Positions 5,374-5,861 of a stretch of DNA of 5,861 nucleotides are shown one piece after another. Below the pieces are notes generated by a model that saw only the letters and a program-made list of their open reading frames with translations, had not been told where the DNA came from and ran no database searches. Source of the DNA: Acetobacteraceae bacterium. GTDB taxonomy: Bacteria; Pseudomonadota; Alphaproteobacteria; Acetobacterales; Acetobacteraceae. Numbering within the stretch: the stretch's first letter is position 1; each line of letters begins with the position of its first letter. A program made the translations under genes and the position numbers. Where the stretch lies: NCBI GenBank assembly GCA_947446625.1, contig CANFIE010000264.1, positions 1 to 5,861 on the forward strand, read 5' to 3'.

Positions 5374-5861
5374 GTGCGTCCGATCGCCAGGGCGCCGCAG
5401 GGCGCGGCGGCGTGAATCGGCCGCATCGCATGCATCGGCGGGCGCTGCTGGCGGGGCTGGCGGCCACGCCGGCCTTCGCGCAGGGCAGCTTCCCGGAGCG
5501 GGCGGTTTCCCTGGTGGTGGCGTTTCCGCCTGGTGGCCAGGCCGATGTGGTGGCGCGGCCAGTGGCGGCGGGGCTGGAGCGGCTGTGGAAGCAGCCGGTG
5601 CCGGTGGTGAACCGCGCCGGGGCCAGCGGCGAGGTGGGCAATGCCAGCGTGGCGCGTGCGGCGGCTGATGGCCATACGCTGCTGATGGCGCTGTCCTCGC
5701 TGGCGGTGCTGCCGGAAGCGGCGCGGTTGTTTGGCCGGGCCCCGGCCTATGAACTGGACCAGCTGGCGCCGATTGCGCTGTTCACGGCGGACCCGACCTT
5801 TCTGGTGGTGCCGGCCAATGCGCCCTGGCAAACGCTGGAGGAGTTCATCGCCGATGCCAAG
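5370..5861 (+). CDS. Bug/TctC-family periplasmic solute-binding protein, N-terminal part (3' end outside the window)
   Basis: The frame is open from the ATG at 5370 to the window end (164 codons). Lobe-1 features of the Bug/TctC family are clear: FPERAVSLVVAFPPGGQADVVAR (41-63), with the ligand-loop FPPGG and Asp59; VVNRAGASGEVGN (79-91), matching the usual V.NR.GA.G..G; and DGHTLLMA (100-107). A secretion signal with an arginine-rich HRMHRR start, an ALLAGLAATPAFA core and cleavage after AFA (residue 37) precedes it. The start is uncertain. ATG 5370 overlaps the FAH stop as ATGA and has a GGAG 11 bases upstream, giving an unusually long 20-residue lead before Met21. ATG 5430 (Met21) would give a standard-length signal peptide but lacks a good ribosome site. 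The double arginine is only a partial Tat motif. It probably captures the substrate, or a related acid, handled by the amidase/FAH operon. No membrane subunits are in view. Confidence 0.92.
   Translation, partial: MSASDRQGAAGRGGVNRPHRMHRRALLAGLAATPAFAQGSFPERAVSLVVAFPPGGQADVVARPVAAGLERLWKQPVPVVNRAGASGEVGNASVARAAADGHTLLMALSSLAVLPEAARLFGRAPAYELDQLAPIALFTADPTFLVVPANAPWQTLEEFIADAK

Overview
The window comes from a GC-rich bacterial chromosome with strong G/C preference at third codon positions. Both ends carry Bug/TctC-type periplasmic solute-binding proteins, a family greatly expanded in some Alpha- and Betaproteobacteria. Together with the codon style and the TTAGAGCA-type palindromes, this suggests an alphaproteobacterium, perhaps Acetobacteraceae (Roseomonas-like). 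That placement is inference and no marker gene is present.

Layout. Positions 1-339 (+) hold the C-terminal part of a Bug/TctC solute-binding protein. After a short gap with a perfect GC hairpin (353-373), a small single-domain STAS protein (394-726, +) follows. It converges on a minus-strand pair transcribed from about 3007 leftward. The first gene of that pair encodes an outer-membrane beta-barrel, porin-like protein (3007-1739). The second, 20 bp further on, encodes a cytoplasmic CE4/PuuE-like deacetylase or cyclic amidase (1718-825). The convergent junction consists of two adjacent palindromes (724-763 and 777-828). They share TAGAGCA-type ends, and each supplies the TAG stop codon of the gene that runs into it. 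A 72-bp divergent spacer (3008-3079) separates the porin from a plus-strand operon: an amidase-signature hydrolase (3080-4477), a fumarylacetoacetate hydrolase (FAH) family enzyme (4489-5373), and a second Bug/TctC binding protein (from 5370, overlapping the FAH stop by ATGA and running off the window end).

How the genes may work together (inference). An outer-membrane pore, periplasmic binding proteins, a CE4/PuuE-type C-N hydrolase, an amidase and an FAH-family enzyme would make a coherent set for uptake and stepwise breakdown of a small amide, cyclic imide or ureide and its keto or dicarboxylic acid product. No membrane transport subunits (TctA/TctB) and no regulator are visible, so the substrate cannot be named. 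The STAS protein looks unrelated to this pathway.

I see no RNA genes, CRISPR array, insertion sequence, phage gene or clear novel defence system. The most unusual structure is the paired palindrome at the convergent junction.
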